64,000 nt of DNA, from NCBI GenBank assembly GCA_045631205.1, contig JAZQUI010000016.1, positions 1-64,000 of the forward strand, given 5' to 3'. This DNA is from HGM04593 sp045631205 (GTDB taxonomy: Bacteria > Bacteroidota > Bacteroidia > Bacteroidales > Bacteroidaceae). The first letter of the stretch is position 1. Every line of letters begins with the position of its first letter. This document shows, in pieces, positions 33,254-41,451 of the stretch. A model generated the notes under the pieces. The model saw only the letters and a program-made list of their open reading frames with translations, did no database searches and was not told where the DNA came from. Position numbers and translations under genes: made by a program.

Positions 33254-36200
33254 ATGCTTAATACAATCATAAAGTTCTCGCTGAATAACAGGTTGTTGGT
33301 GATGCTTGCCGTGGTGCTTGTGGTCATCGGCGGTATCTATTCGGCGCGAAATATAGAGGTGGATGTATTCCCCGACCTCACAATGCCCACCGTGGTGGTT
33401 CTCACCGATGCTGCCGATATGGCACCCGAAGAGATAGAGAGGCTTGTGACTTTCCCCATAGAGACTGCTGTTAATGGTGCAACTAACGTACGCCGTGTGC
33501 GTTCATCCTCGTCACAGGGTTTCTCCTTTGTATGGGTGGAATTCGACTGGGGTATGGATATCTACAAGGCAAGGCAGATTATCAGCGAGAAGATGAGTCT
33601 TCTGTCGGGGCAGTTGCCCGACGGTATTGTGCCGGTACTGGCCCCGCAATCGAGCGTGATGGGTGAAATTATGTTCATCGGTATGCGTGCCGACAGCACC
33701 TCGATGATGGAACTTCGCACCCTTGCCGAGTGGGTGGTGAAGCCGGCAATACTTGCTACGGGCGGTGTGTCGCAGGTAACAATCATTGGCGGCGATTACA
33801 AACAGTACCAGGTGCTTGCCGACCCGGTGAAGATGGGTATGTACGGTGTGTCGATGGAGGAACTTGAAGCTGCCGTGGCATCTATGAGCGTGAATGTGGG
33901 TGCCGGCGTTGTGCGCGACTATGGCAACGAGTACAACCTGCGAGCAATGGGGCGCACAAATAATATAGAGGAACTTGGTAACACACTTGTGGCAATGAAG
34001 GGTGATGCACCTGTGCGTGTTGCCGATGTTGCCGATGTTGTGGTGGCTCCCTCGGTGCGCAAGGGTTATGCAGCGCAGAATGGCGAGCCCTCAATAATTC
34101 TTTCAATATCGAAACAACCCGGAATAAACACTTTGAGTGTTACCGAAAATATAGAGCGCAACCTCGGAAGTATTGCAAAATCCCTGCCCGCCGATGTGGT
34201 GATGGATACAAAAATATTCCGCCAGGCCGACTACATCCAATCATCGGTAAACAATGTGGGGCAGTCGCTAATCGAGGGTGCAGTGTGTGTGGTATTGGTA
34301 CTTTTCCTCTTTCTCACAAGTTTCCGCACTACGGTTATTTCAGTTCTGGCTATTCCCTTGTCGTTGCTCGGTACGGTGATAGTGCTCTATATGCTTGGGA
34401 TGGATATAAACACAATGACTTTAGGCGGTATGTGTATCGCAATCGGTTCGCTTGTCGATGATGCCATAATCGATGTGGAAAATGTGTATAAACGCTTGCG
34501 ACAGAACAATATGCTGCCTGTGGAAGAGCGTCGCTCGGCATTCAGAGTGGTGTTCGAGGCATCGTCGGAGATTCGTGCTTCCATCATTCACGCCACGCTT
34601 ATAATAATGGTTACATTTATGCCGCTTTTCTTTTTGAGCGGTCTCGAAGGGCGTATGCTTAAACCCCTTGGTGTTGCCTATCTTGTGGCACTTGTAATGT
34701 CGCTCATTGTGGCAATGACGGTTACACCTCTGCTCTGCAAAATAATGCTTTCGGGCGAGGGGTATTTGCGCCGTGTGGAGAAGAAAAACTGGGTAGACGG
34801 GTGGTTGCTTGTGCGTTATGAGCAGTCGCTTGCCTGGGCTATGAAACACGGTAAGGGTGTAGTGGTGTCGCTTGTGCTGCTTTTTGCTGTGTGTATGCTG
34901 CTTTTCACACAGATGGGACGCAGTTTCCTCCCCGAATTCAACGAAAAGGCGTTGACAATATCTGCTGTGTCGCGCCCCGGAGTATCGCTCGAAGAGTCGA
35001 ACCGCATAGGTCGCCTCATAGAGCAGGAACTCTTGCAGATACCCGAGGTGGTGAGCACGGCGCGTCGTACGGGACGCGGAGAGCTTGACGAGCATTCGCA
35101 AACTTCGAACGGAGCCGAAATTGATGTGAATTTTGAACTAAAAGAGCGTAACAAGGCTGAATTCCTGCACGAGGTACGCAACCGTCTTGCAACGATACCC
35201 GGCGTGGTAACCTCGGTTGGTCAGCCTTTGGAGCATCGTATAGACCATATGGTGTCGGGTACACAGGCCGACCTTGCAATAAAAATCTTCGGCCCCGACC
35301 TGAGCCGCCTGTTCAAGACCGGAACCACCATAAAATCTCTGCTTGCGGAATTCCCCGAGGTGGTGGATGTGAACGTGGAGCAGCAGGTGGAGACACCGCA
35401 GTTGCAGGTGCGTGCGCGTCGCGACCGCCTTGCCTATTATGGTGTTACAATGGAGCAGTTCAACGATTTTGTTGAGGCTGCATTCCCCGGTAAAAAGGTG
35501 GGTGCGGTGTATGAGCAGGAACGCTCTTTCGACCTTATAATCCGCTTGAACAAAGATTACACCGAGAGTGTCGATGGCGTGAAAAATGCGCTTATAGACA
35601 CACCGAAAGGCAAGGTTGCGCTCACCGAGGTTGCCGACATTGTGTCGGTTGGTGGCCCGGGCAGTATAAGTCGCGAGAATGTGCAACGCAAGGTGGTTGT
35701 GTCGGCAAATATCGCAAGTGGCGATGTTGCGGGTACTGTGGAGCGTGTGGCTGCTTATCTCGAAAAGGAGTTGCCGCTCGACGAGGGCTATCGCCTTGAA
35801 TATGGCGGGCAGTTCGAGAGCGCGGCATCGGCATCGCGCACATTGTGGCTCACAACGGCCGTGGCAGTGCTTGTGGTCTTTGTGCTGCTTTATGGTGAGT
35901 TCAAAAGCACATCGCTTTCGCTTGTGGTGTTGATAAACCTTCCGCTTGCACTCATTGGCGGAATTGTTGCAACATATATATCTTCGGGGGTTATGAGTAT
36001 CCCTGCAATAATTGGTCTTATAACGCTGTTCGGTATTGCTACACGCAACGGTATTCTGCTTGTGTCGCGTTACGGACATCTGCGTGCCGAGGGGTTGTCG
36101 CTTGATGAGGCTGTGCGTGCAGGTTCCGGAGACAGGCTTACCCCAATCCTTATGACGGCATTCACATCGGCTCTTGCGCTTATCCCTATGATTATTGCGG

Positions 36201-36337
36201 GTGGCAAGAGTGGTAACGAAATTCAAAGTCCTATGGCTGTGGTGGTGCTTGGTGGTCTCCTCTCTTCCACATTCCTGAATATTTATGTTATTCCGATAGT
36301 ATATCGTTGGGTTATTCGCCGAGGATGGGGAGATTGA
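33254..36337 (+). CDS. CusA/CzcA-like RND metal efflux pump
   Basis: Inner-membrane proton-driven transporter of the RND superfamily, 1027 residues. It starts LNTIIKFSLNNRLLVMLAVV and has the NIEVDVFPDLTMPTVVVL segment typical of heavy-metal RND pumps. Two sets of membrane segments flank two large periplasmic loops. TM4 carries GSLVDDAIIDVENVYKRL, the place of proton-relay acids; CzcA has DGAVVxxEN here, so the Asp pair differs slightly. With the His-rich adaptor upstream, a divalent or monovalent metal is the probable substrate; the exact ion is not determined. A terminator follows. Confidence 0.9.
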   Translation: MLNTIIKFSLNNRLLVMLAVVLVVIGGIYSARNIEVDVFPDLTMPTVVVLTDAADMAPEEIERLVTFPIETAVNGATNVRRVRSSSSQGFSFVWVEFDWGMDIYKARQIISEKMSLLSGQLPDGIVPVLAPQSSVMGEIMFIGMRADSTSMMELRTLAEWVVKPAILATGGVSQVTIIGGDYKQYQVLADPVKMGMYGVSMEELEAAVASMSVNVGAGVVRDYGNEYNLRAMGRTNNIEELGNTLVAMKGDAPVRVADVADVVVAPSVRKGYAAQNGEPSIILSISKQPGINTLSVTENIERNLGSIAKSLPADVVMDTKIFRQADYIQSSVNNVGQSLIEGAVCVVLVLFLFLTSFRTTVISVLAIPLSLLGTVIVLYMLGMDINTMTLGGMCIAIGSLVDDAIIDVENVYKRLRQNNMLPVEERRSAFRVVFEASSEIRASIIHATLIIMVTFMPLFFLSGLEGRMLKPLGVAYLVALVMSLIVAMTVTPLLCKIMLSGEGYLRRVEKKNWVDGWLLVRYEQSLAWAMKHGKGVVVSLVLLFAVCMLLFTQMGRSFLPEFNEKALTISAVSRPGVSLEESNRIGRLIEQELLQIPEVVSTARRTGRGELDEHSQTSNGAEIDVNFELKERNKAEFLHEVRNRLATIPGVVTSVGQPLEHRIDHMVSGTQADLAIKIFGPDLSRLFKTGTTIKSLLAEFPEVVDVNVEQQVETPQLQVRARRDRLAYYGVTMEQFNDFVEAAFPGKKVGAVYEQERSFDLIIRLNKDYTESVDGVKNALIDTPKGKVALTEVADIVSVGGPGSISRENVQRKVVVSANIASGDVAGTVERVAAYLEKELPLDEGYRLEYGGQFESAASASRTLWLTTAVAVLVVFVLLYGEFKSTSLSLVVLINLPLALIGGIVATYISSGVMSIPAIIGLITLFGIATRNGILLVSRYGHLRAEGLSLDEAVRAGSGDRLTPILMTAFTSALALIPMIIAGGKSGNEIQSPMAVVVLGGLLSSTFLNIYVIPIVYRWVIRRGWGD

Positions 36338-36406
36338 CTAAAAAGGCTCTTTTGTCGTATACTCGCCCTTAAAATAACTCTTTTTATTCAATCTACAATA
36401 AAGAGT

Positions 36407-36433
36407 AAGAGGGTGCCTTTGGGGCACCCTCTT
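36407..36433. terminator. Bidirectional terminator between pump and nadK
   Basis: AAGAGGGTGCC (36407-36417) pairs perfectly with GGCACCCTCTT (36423-36433) around a 5-nt loop, between two convergent genes. Confidence 0.85.
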
Positions 36434-36446
36434 GTTGTTGTGTGGG

Positions 36447-37319
36447 TTATTCTCTGCTGTCTGCTCCCCACATAAGTTTCTCTCGCAGGTTAAGAATGAA
36501 TGAGTGCTCGCGGCGGCGCACGATAAGTTGTTTGTAATCGGCTTTGCGCACTGTAATTGTGGTGCTTTCGTCGCAGCTCTCGTTGCGGCCGTCAATGGCT
36601 ATCAGGTAGTTGCGGCTGCGGCTGTTTACCTTTATCTCAATTGTGGTGCTGTCGCTCAAAACTATGGGGCGTGCGCTCAAACTGTGCGGAGCGATGGGGG
36701 TGAGAACTATTACATCGGCATTGGGGGCGATGATGGGGCCGCCTACGCTCAAAGAGTAGCCGGTTGAGCCTGATGGGGCAGCAACTATGAGGCCGTCGGC
36801 CTGGTATATTATCTTTTCCTTACCGTTGAGAGTGGCTTCGAGTGTCATCATCGAAGAGGATGCATGTTTCATTATCGCAATCTCGTTGAGTGCCACGGGG
36901 TAAGTCTCGATGTTGCCATTGGTGGCGGTTGCCTCTATGAGGCTGCGCTCCTCAATGGTGTATTCGCCGGCGTGAACGCGTTGTATTATGTGCTCAATAT
37001 CGTTGTTCGATGTGCTTGTGAGGAATCCCAAACGCCCTGCGTTTATGCCCAGAATGGGTATTCTTTTGCGTCCGACACGCGAAGCTGTGCGCAACAGCGT
37101 TCCATCGCCACCGAAACTTATTGCCATGTCGGCAGCAAAGTCATCGCCGTCGATTATGCTTGTCTCGTCGAGCGCAATATTGCGGTTCTCGCGCAGAAAA
37201 TCATAAAACGGGCGGTCTATTGCATAGCTGTCGCCTTGTTTGTTTATGGCGTCGAAAAGCTTGTCTATGCTTTCCGATTTCTTGGTTTGGTGTATGTTAC
37301 CGAATATTGCAAACTTCAT
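36447..37319 (-). CDS. nadK: NAD kinase
   Basis: Cytoplasmic kinase making NADP from NAD. The diagnostic GGDG motif is at 70-73 (ISFGGDGTLLRTA), followed by GINAGRLGFLT, ALNEIAIMK, and GSTGYSLSVGGPI, all family blocks. I start at the ATG at 37319 (MKFAIFGNIHQTKKS), giving 290 residues; an ATG 66 bp upstream would add 22 residues unlike the family. It is divergent from pdxJ. Confidence 0.95.
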   Translation of the reverse strand: MKFAIFGNIHQTKKSESIDKLFDAINKQGDSYAIDRPFYDFLRENRNIALDETSIIDGDDFAADMAISFGGDGTLLRTASRVGRKRIPILGINAGRLGFLTSTSNNDIEHIIQRVHAGEYTIEERSLIEATATNGNIETYPVALNEIAIMKHASSSMMTLEATLNGKEKIIYQADGLIVAAPSGSTGYSLSVGGPIIAPNADVIVLTPIAPHSLSARPIVLSDSTTIEIKVNSRSRNYLIAIDGRNESCDESTTITVRKADYKQLIVRRREHSFILNLREKLMWGADSRE

Positions 37320-37382
37320 GGTTATCTCTCTGTTTATATGAAAAAACAATGTCGCCGGCCGACTTACTTTTGTTATTCTATG

Positions 37383-37432
37383 CAAAATTAAGATAATTTA
37401 TTATTTAAATTTTATTATTTGTAGTAATTTTG
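37383..37432. promoter_or_regulatory. Divergent -7 elements for nadK and pdxJ
   Basis: TAATTTTG occurs on the minus strand at 37390-37383 (towards nadK, 64 bp before its start) and on the plus strand at 37425-37432 (towards pdxJ, 62 bp before its start). The region between is almost purely A/T and has no clear TTTG at 19-21 nt from either. Confidence 0.6.
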
Positions 37433-37493
37433 CCTTTTTAAAAGGAATTTTGTTAATCATAGGCAAAATATGTTTGCCTGCAACCAGGAATTT

Positions 37494-38216
37494 ATGAAAA
37501 CGAAATTAAGTGTAAACATAAACAAGATTGCCACAATAAGAAATGCGCGTGGCGGTAACAATCCCGACATTTTGAAGGTGGCGAAAGATTGTGAACTCTT
37601 TGGTGCCGACGGAATTACAGTGCACCCCCGTCCCGACGAGCGTCACATACGTCGTGCCGATGTTCCGGCCCTTCAGGCTATTCTTCGCACAGAATTTAAC
37701 ATCGAGGGCTATCCTTCAAAGGAATTTATGGATCTCGTTCTTCGTGTGCGTCCTTCGCAGGTTACCCTCGTACCCGACAAACCCGACCAGATAACCTCTA
37801 ACAGTGGCTGGGACACAGAAAAGGAGCAGGAGTTCCTGCGTGATATTTTGAACGACCTTCGTGGTGCCGGCATACGCAGCTCTATCTTCATCGATGCCTC
37901 TCCCCGTATGGCGGAATTTGCGGCAAAGGCGGGTGCCGACCGCGTGGAGCTCTACACAGGGCCCTATGCTCACGACTATGCACGCAACCCCGAGCTAGCC
38001 ATCGAACCCTTCCTTGAAACAGCAAAGCGTGTGAAACAGCTTGGCATTGGTCTTAACGCCGGTCACGATTTGAGCCTCGAAAACCTGAAATACTTTACCG
38101 ATGTTATTTCGTGGGTCGATGAGGTGTCGATAGGTCACGCCCTTGTGTGCGATGCGCTTTATCTTGGTCTTGAAAATACAATAAAAGCATATCAGAATTG
38201 TTTGATTAAGAAATAA
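37494..38216 (+). CDS. pdxJ: Pyridoxine 5'-phosphate synthase
   Basis: TIM-barrel enzyme that condenses 3-amino-1-phosphopropan-2-one with deoxyxylulose 5-phosphate to form pyridoxine 5'-phosphate. The ATG at 37494 gives the standard start KLSVNINKIATIRNARGG and 240 residues; an AGGA lies 4 bp before it. Other motifs are ITVHPRPDERHIR, EGYPSKEFM, FIDASPRM and GLNAGHDL. It is the first gene of a run with exbB, exbD and tonB. Confidence 0.95.
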   Translation: MKTKLSVNINKIATIRNARGGNNPDILKVAKDCELFGADGITVHPRPDERHIRRADVPALQAILRTEFNIEGYPSKEFMDLVLRVRPSQVTLVPDKPDQITSNSGWDTEKEQEFLRDILNDLRGAGIRSSIFIDASPRMAEFAAKAGADRVELYTGPYAHDYARNPELAIEPFLETAKRVKQLGIGLNAGHDLSLENLKYFTDVISWVDEVSIGHALVCDALYLGLENTIKAYQNCLIKK

Positions 38217-38227
38217 ATAAGGATATT

Positions 38228-38932
38228 ATGATTTTACTTGCAGCAACAGAAGCGGCAGCGGTGGCACAGGATTCACTTATGGTGCTCACCGAGCCTGTTC
38301 AGGAGAGTATTAACGTGTTGGATATGGCCTTGAAAGGCGGCTGGATAATGGCAGTACTCGTATTGCTTTCCATCGTGGGTATTTATGTGTTCTTTGAGCG
38401 TTTCGCTACAATACGCGCAGCGATGAAGAAGAACCCTTACCTCATAGACCGTTTGCACGACAACATAAAGGAAAACGATATGAAGTCGGCTGTGAATTAC
38501 TGTTACAACCAGGGCTCTCTTCTTTCACGAGTACTTGTGAAGGGACTAAAAGCTTATGACCTCTCGACTTCCTATATCCGTCAGGCACTGGACAATAGCG
38601 CAAGCCTTGAGATTGCCAAGTTGGAGAAGGGGCTTCCCGTTCTCTCTACAATTGCTGCTGTGGGCCCCATGATTGGTTTCTTGGGAACCGTTACCGGTAT
38701 GGTGCAGGCTTTCTGGGAGATGTCGAATGCCGGTAACAACATCGATGTATCGCTTCTTTCAGGTGGTATCTACGAAGCGATGATTACTACCGTGGGAGGT
38801 CTAATCGTGGGTATTATTGCCATCTTTGCATACAATTATCTTGTTGCACTCATCGACAAGGTGCAGAACGATATTGAGGGCGATATCATAACCTTTATGG
38901 AGGTTGTTGGCGAGCTTAAAGAGAAAAAATAA
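38228..38932 (+). CDS. exbB: MotA/TolQ/ExbB proton channel protein
   Basis: Inner-membrane component that with ExbD uses the proton gradient to power TonB. Of 234 residues, the N terminus is a short hydrophobic and acidic segment, then a membrane helix (GGWIMAVLVLLSIVGIYVFF, about 36-55) and, after a cytoplasmic loop with NSASLEIAKLEKGLPVLST, two more (IAAVGPMIGFLGTVTGMVQA; EAMITTVGGLIVGIIAIFAY). The GFLGTVTGMV motif identifies the family. It lies 11 bp after pdxJ. Confidence 0.92.
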   Translation: MILLAATEAAAVAQDSLMVLTEPVQESINVLDMALKGGWIMAVLVLLSIVGIYVFFERFATIRAAMKKNPYLIDRLHDNIKENDMKSAVNYCYNQGSLLSRVLVKGLKAYDLSTSYIRQALDNSASLEIAKLEKGLPVLSTIAAVGPMIGFLGTVTGMVQAFWEMSNAGNNIDVSLLSGGIYEAMITTVGGLIVGIIAIFAYNYLVALIDKVQNDIEGDIITFMEVVGELKEKK

Positions 38933-38950
38933 CATTTCATCTACCGTAAA

Positions 38951-39364
38951 ATGATTAAAAGAAAGACTAAAACAATAGATATGTTCTCGATGTCGTCGAT
39001 GACCGACATCATCTTCCTATTGTTGATTTTCTTTATGATAACCTCGACGATGGTAACACCCAACGCCATCAAGGTGCTTTTGCCACAGGGTAAGCAACAG
39101 ACCTCGGCAAAGCCTTTGGCGCGTATAATCATCGACAAGGACCTGAACTACTATTCGGCTTTCGGCAACGACGACGAGATGCCCATCCTGCCCGAAAACA
39201 TCGCATCATTCCTGCTCGATTGTGCAGCCAAGCAGCCCGAGATGTATGTTGCGCTTTATGCCGACGAGAGTATCCCTTATCGCGAGATTGTAAAGGTGCT
39301 TAACATAGCAAACGAAAATCAATTCAAGATGGTGCTTGCAACGCGCCGTCCCGACCGTAAATAA
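38951..39364 (+). CDS. exbD: Biopolymer transport protein ExbD/TolR
   Basis: Inner-membrane partner of ExbB, 137 residues. One membrane helix (about 19-39) begins MTDIIFLLLIFFMITSTMV; the Asp in it is the conserved proton-carrying residue. The periplasmic part ends with the family motif region ADESIPYREIVKVLNIANE. TonB follows 5 bp later. Confidence 0.92.
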   Translation: MIKRKTKTIDMFSMSSMTDIIFLLLIFFMITSTMVTPNAIKVLLPQGKQQTSAKPLARIIIDKDLNYYSAFGNDDEMPILPENIASFLLDCAAKQPEMYVALYADESIPYREIVKVLNIANENQFKMVLATRRPDRK

Positions 39365-39369
39365 GAACT

Positions 39370-40194
39370 ATGCAGATAACAAGAGAACAAAAATATGGAG
39401 TTGCAGCAACTGTCGTGGTACATTTGTTGCTCTTCCTGCTTTTGTGGTTCTTGGTGATAAACAAGCCCCTGCCGCAGGAAGAGGAGGGTGTGCCTGTGAT
39501 TATGGGCGACACCGAACTTGCCTCCGGCGATGCCTACCGATATACCGAGGTGAATGTGGCACCGCAACCGGTTCCCGCACCGGCAGTACAGCCGAAGCCT
39601 GCCACAGCCCCCGACGAGCCGCTCATTACTCAACCCGACGAGCCGACCGTGGCTCTGAACAGCTCCGACAAGAAGAAACGTGAGAAAAAGGTTGAAAAGC
39701 CGCAGAAGAGCGCCGAGCAGATAGAGGCGGAACGTAAAGCACAGGAGGCCGAGCAGAAACGCAGAGAGGCCGAAGAGCTTGCCCGTGTGGCAAATTCCCG
39801 TATTGCGGGTGCTTTTGGCAAGGGCAGTACAATGACAAACCGCGGCGAAGCTGCCGAGGGCAAGGGTAATCAGGGTTCACCGCAAGGCAATTCACAGACC
39901 GGCGTTGTTGACGGTGCCGGTGGCTATGGTACTTTTGACCTTCACGGCCGTTCTTTGTCGGGAGCATTGCCCCGCCCCTCGTACAATGTACAGGACGAAG
40001 GTCGTGTTGTGGTAAACATCACCGTTAACCCCGAAGGAAAAGTTATACAGACTACTATAAACTCACGCACAAACACTGCAAATGCCGCATTGCGCCGCGC
40101 TGCGCTCGACGCTGCCCGTAAGGCTGTATTTAATGGTGTTTCGGCTGTGAATAACCAGACAGGAACAATTACATATTACTTTAAACTGCGATAA
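39370..40194 (+). CDS. tonB: TonB/TolA-like energy transducer
   Basis: Protein spanning from the inner membrane into the periplasm, passing energy to outer-membrane receptors. It has one helix near the N terminus (about 12-29), a Pro/Ala/Glu linker (60-90), a charged coiled coil of Lys/Glu/Arg/Ala (about 95-145), a Gly/Asn/Ser-rich spacer (150-185) and a C-terminal TonB domain (GRVVVNITVNPEGKVIQTTI; AVFNGVSAVNNQTGTITYYF). The long helical linker is TolA-like, but the ExbB/ExbD neighbours fit either system. Length 274. Confidence 0.88.
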   Translation: MQITREQKYGVAATVVVHLLLFLLLWFLVINKPLPQEEEGVPVIMGDTELASGDAYRYTEVNVAPQPVPAPAVQPKPATAPDEPLITQPDEPTVALNSSDKKKREKKVEKPQKSAEQIEAERKAQEAEQKRREAEELARVANSRIAGAFGKGSTMTNRGEAAEGKGNQGSPQGNSQTGVVDGAGGYGTFDLHGRSLSGALPRPSYNVQDEGRVVVNITVNPEGKVIQTTINSRTNTANAALRRAALDAARKAVFNGVSAVNNQTGTITYYFKLR

Positions 40195-40197
40195 AGT

Positions 40198-40746
40198 ATG
40201 AGCAAGATATATATATTCTTTGCCGACGGCTTTGAAACCGTGGAGGCTCTTGCCCCCGTTGATGTTATGCGTCGCGCCGGTATAGAGGTGGTAACCGTTT
40301 CAATCATGGGGCGCAAGGAGGTTCTTTCGGCACAGGGAGTAACCGTTGTTGCTGATGCTCTGTTCGAGGAGTGTGATTTTTCACAGGGCGATGCCTTTGT
40401 GTTGCCCGGTGGCGGTGTAGGTACCGACAATCTTTCGGCCCACGAGCCTTTGCGCGCTCTTCTCAAAGATGTTTCGGCACAAGGCAAGCTGGTTGCTGCT
40501 ATATGTGCTGCTCCCATGGTTCTTGGTCGCACCGGGCTGCTCGAAGGTAAAAAGGCAACCTGTTACCCCGGTTGCGAGAGCGACCTCTTTGGTGCAGAAT
40601 ACACAGCTGCTGCGGTTGAAGTATGTGGTAACATTATCACTGGTTGTGGCCCGGGTGTCTCTTTCGACTTCGGTTTTGCCATAGTGGAACATTTCTGCGG
40701 TGCCGAGGTTGTGAATACCTTGCGTGCGCAGATGCAATTTAAATGA
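40198..40746 (+). CDS. DJ-1/PfpI family protein
   Basis: Class I glutamine amidotransferase-like protein, 182 residues. The conserved acid before the nucleophile is in DGFETVEA (10-17), and the nucleophilic Cys103 is in AAICAAPMVLG. This is the DJ-1/YajL group, for which protection of proteins and nucleotides from glycation or chaperone action has been proposed; its role here is not known. The start lies 3 bp after tonB. Confidence 0.9.
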   Translation: MSKIYIFFADGFETVEALAPVDVMRRAGIEVVTVSIMGRKEVLSAQGVTVVADALFEECDFSQGDAFVLPGGGVGTDNLSAHEPLRALLKDVSAQGKLVAAICAAPMVLGRTGLLEGKKATCYPGCESDLFGAEYTAAAVEVCGNIITGCGPGVSFDFGFAIVEHFCGAEVVNTLRAQMQFK

Positions 40747-40752
40747 AAAAAC

Positions 40753-41451
40753 ATGAAAAGATATATTATAGTTGTTGCGGGTGGTAAAGGTACCCGTATG
40801 GGTGGTGAGATGCCCAAACAGTTTCAGTTGCTCGGAAATCGTCCTATTGTAATGGTGACCATTGAGCATTTGCACGCTCTCGACCCTTCGTTGAATATAA
40901 TTCTTGTGCTCCCGCAGGAGCATATTGAGTTGTGGAACACATTGAGCAAAGAGTACTCTTTTGCTGTGCCTTTGCAGCTTACCGCCGGTGGTACCACACG
41001 TTTCCACTCGGTGCAGAACGGCCTTGCGCTTGTCGATGATATCGACGATGCGCTTGTGGGTGTACACGATGGTGTGCGTCCTTTCGTTTCACAGGCTGTT
41101 TACGACAATACATATCGTGAGGCTCTTATAAGCGGGGCTGCGATACCTATGATTGATATTCACGACAGCCTTCGTCACATAATAGGCTGCAATGGCGCGA
41201 GCGAGGTTGTTCCCCGCGACCGCTATCGTCTTGTGCAGACCCCCCAGGTGTTTAAGTTGTCTATCCTGCGCCGTGCCTACGAGCAGCGTTTTGTGGAGAG
41301 CTTTACCGATGATGCGTCGGTGGTTGAGGCTCTTGGTCATAATGTTGTGGGTGTCGATGGTAACCGTGAGAACATTAAGCTCACCACTCCCTACGATATG
41401 ATGATTGCGAAGACCATAATGGAATGCTGGACACCGCAACAAGAAATATAA
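40753..41451 (+). CDS. ispD: 2-C-methyl-D-erythritol 4-phosphate cytidylyltransferase
   Basis: Cytoplasmic enzyme of the MEP isoprenoid pathway, making CDP-ME from MEP and CTP. The nucleotide-binding start VVAGGKGTRMGGEMPKQF is typical (xGxGxRMG...PKQ). HDGVRPFVS and TDDASVVEALGHNV are further family blocks. Length 232 residues. It overlaps recG by 28 bp. The MEP enzyme Dxr is encoded at 49053-50213. Confidence 0.95.
   Translation: MKRYIIVVAGGKGTRMGGEMPKQFQLLGNRPIVMVTIEHLHALDPSLNIILVLPQEHIELWNTLSKEYSFAVPLQLTAGGTTRFHSVQNGLALVDDIDDALVGVHDGVRPFVSQAVYDNTYREALISGAAIPMIDIHDSLRHIIGCNGASEVVPRDRYRLVQTPQVFKLSILRRAYEQRFVESFTDDASVVEALGHNVVGVDGNRENIKLTTPYDMMIAKTIMECWTPQQEI

Noticed and set aside
29497..36337. 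Prophage or integrative element
   Set aside because: No integrase, transposase, phage structural gene or attachment-site repeat was found; only non-coding repeats and a different gene style were seen.
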